A stretch of 64,000 nt of DNA from Isochrysis galbana (taxonomy: Eukaryota; Haptophyta; Isochrysidales; Isochrysidaceae). The stretch lies in assembly GCA_018136815.1 (NCBI GenBank), contig CM030934.1, positions 714,979 through 778,978 of the forward strand. Reading direction: 5' to 3'. The notes beneath the pieces were generated by a model. That model worked only from the letters and a program-made list of their open reading frames with translations. It had not been told where the DNA came from and made no database searches. This document shows positions 63,911-64,000 of the stretch, one piece after another; position 1 is the stretch's first letter, and each line of letters begins with the position of its first letter. The position numbers and the translations under genes were made by a program.

Positions 63911-64000
63911 TTATGAAAAGTCATTTTCCCGTCCCCACCTCTATGTGAGTGTGCGTTTGATAGTTGATCGTAGTGTGGAGAATTGTAATTAGTAAGAGGC

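Overview
The window reads as nuclear DNA of a flagellated alga with a secondary red plastid, most likely a haptophyte or a close relative. The main evidence is a four-exon fucoxanthin-chlorophyll a/c protein gene (43631..42438) and two products with signal/transit-like N-termini. Supporting evidence is a BBS10-like chaperonin, a MORN-repeat protein, R2R3-Myb, WASP-type and cyclic-nucleotide-binding-domain proteins, and short spliceosomal introns. All eleven introns placed here start with GTG. The organism call is an inference; no rRNA or tRNA gene was recognised.

Layout. 1-8 kb: the 3' part of a cytochrome P450 (continuing off the left edge), a secreted Cys-rich/polyproline protein, two AT-rich hypothetical ORFs, and a large CNB-domain protein. 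8-10 kb: a frameshifted tyrosine recombinase remnant and a LINE 3' fragment. 10-12.7 kb: a two-exon membrane-anchored GH5 protein whose nucleophile Glu is replaced by Gln. 13-17 kb: an accessory block with a TIR element flanked by 9-bp direct repeats and, next to it, a 1.9-kb foldback element holding a GA tract and a very AT-rich core. 17.5-27.4 kb: a putative plastid membrane protein, a degenerate dUTPase-like remnant, R2R3-Myb, a satellite-like composite repeat and a MORN gene. 28.2-31.0 kb: a TTAA-flanked TIR element carrying two unrecognised ORFs, followed by a small membrane protein gene. 32.0-36.25 kb: two head-to-tail non-LTR (LINE) copies, one with an intact reverse transcriptase core. 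36.5-39.1 kb: a membrane-anchored WASP-like protein and a CS-domain protein. 42.4-47.0 kb: a divergent FCP / BBS10-like chaperonin pair. 48.5-50.5 kb: a GT77-like glycosyltransferase. 51-53.5 kb: a second composite repeat, a 15-bp minisatellite and a 5'-truncated LINE. 54.3-55.6 kb: a sialidase with a complete catalytic set. 59.2-61.6 kb: a gene for a protein with two almost identical nucleoside diphosphate kinase-like domains. The right edge has unassigned coding fragments and a paralogue of the dUTPase-like remnant.

The host genes do not form an operon or obvious pathway. Themes are cell-surface glycan handling (GH5-like, GT77-like, sialidase), cytoskeleton/cilium (WASP-like, MORN, BBS10-like) and plastid function (FCP, 17.6-kb and 38.5-kb proteins). 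The DNA between genes is mostly mobile elements, dispersed repeats and GA/CT tracts. Several minus-strand genes carry a CT-rich tract (coding strand) just upstream of the start codon.
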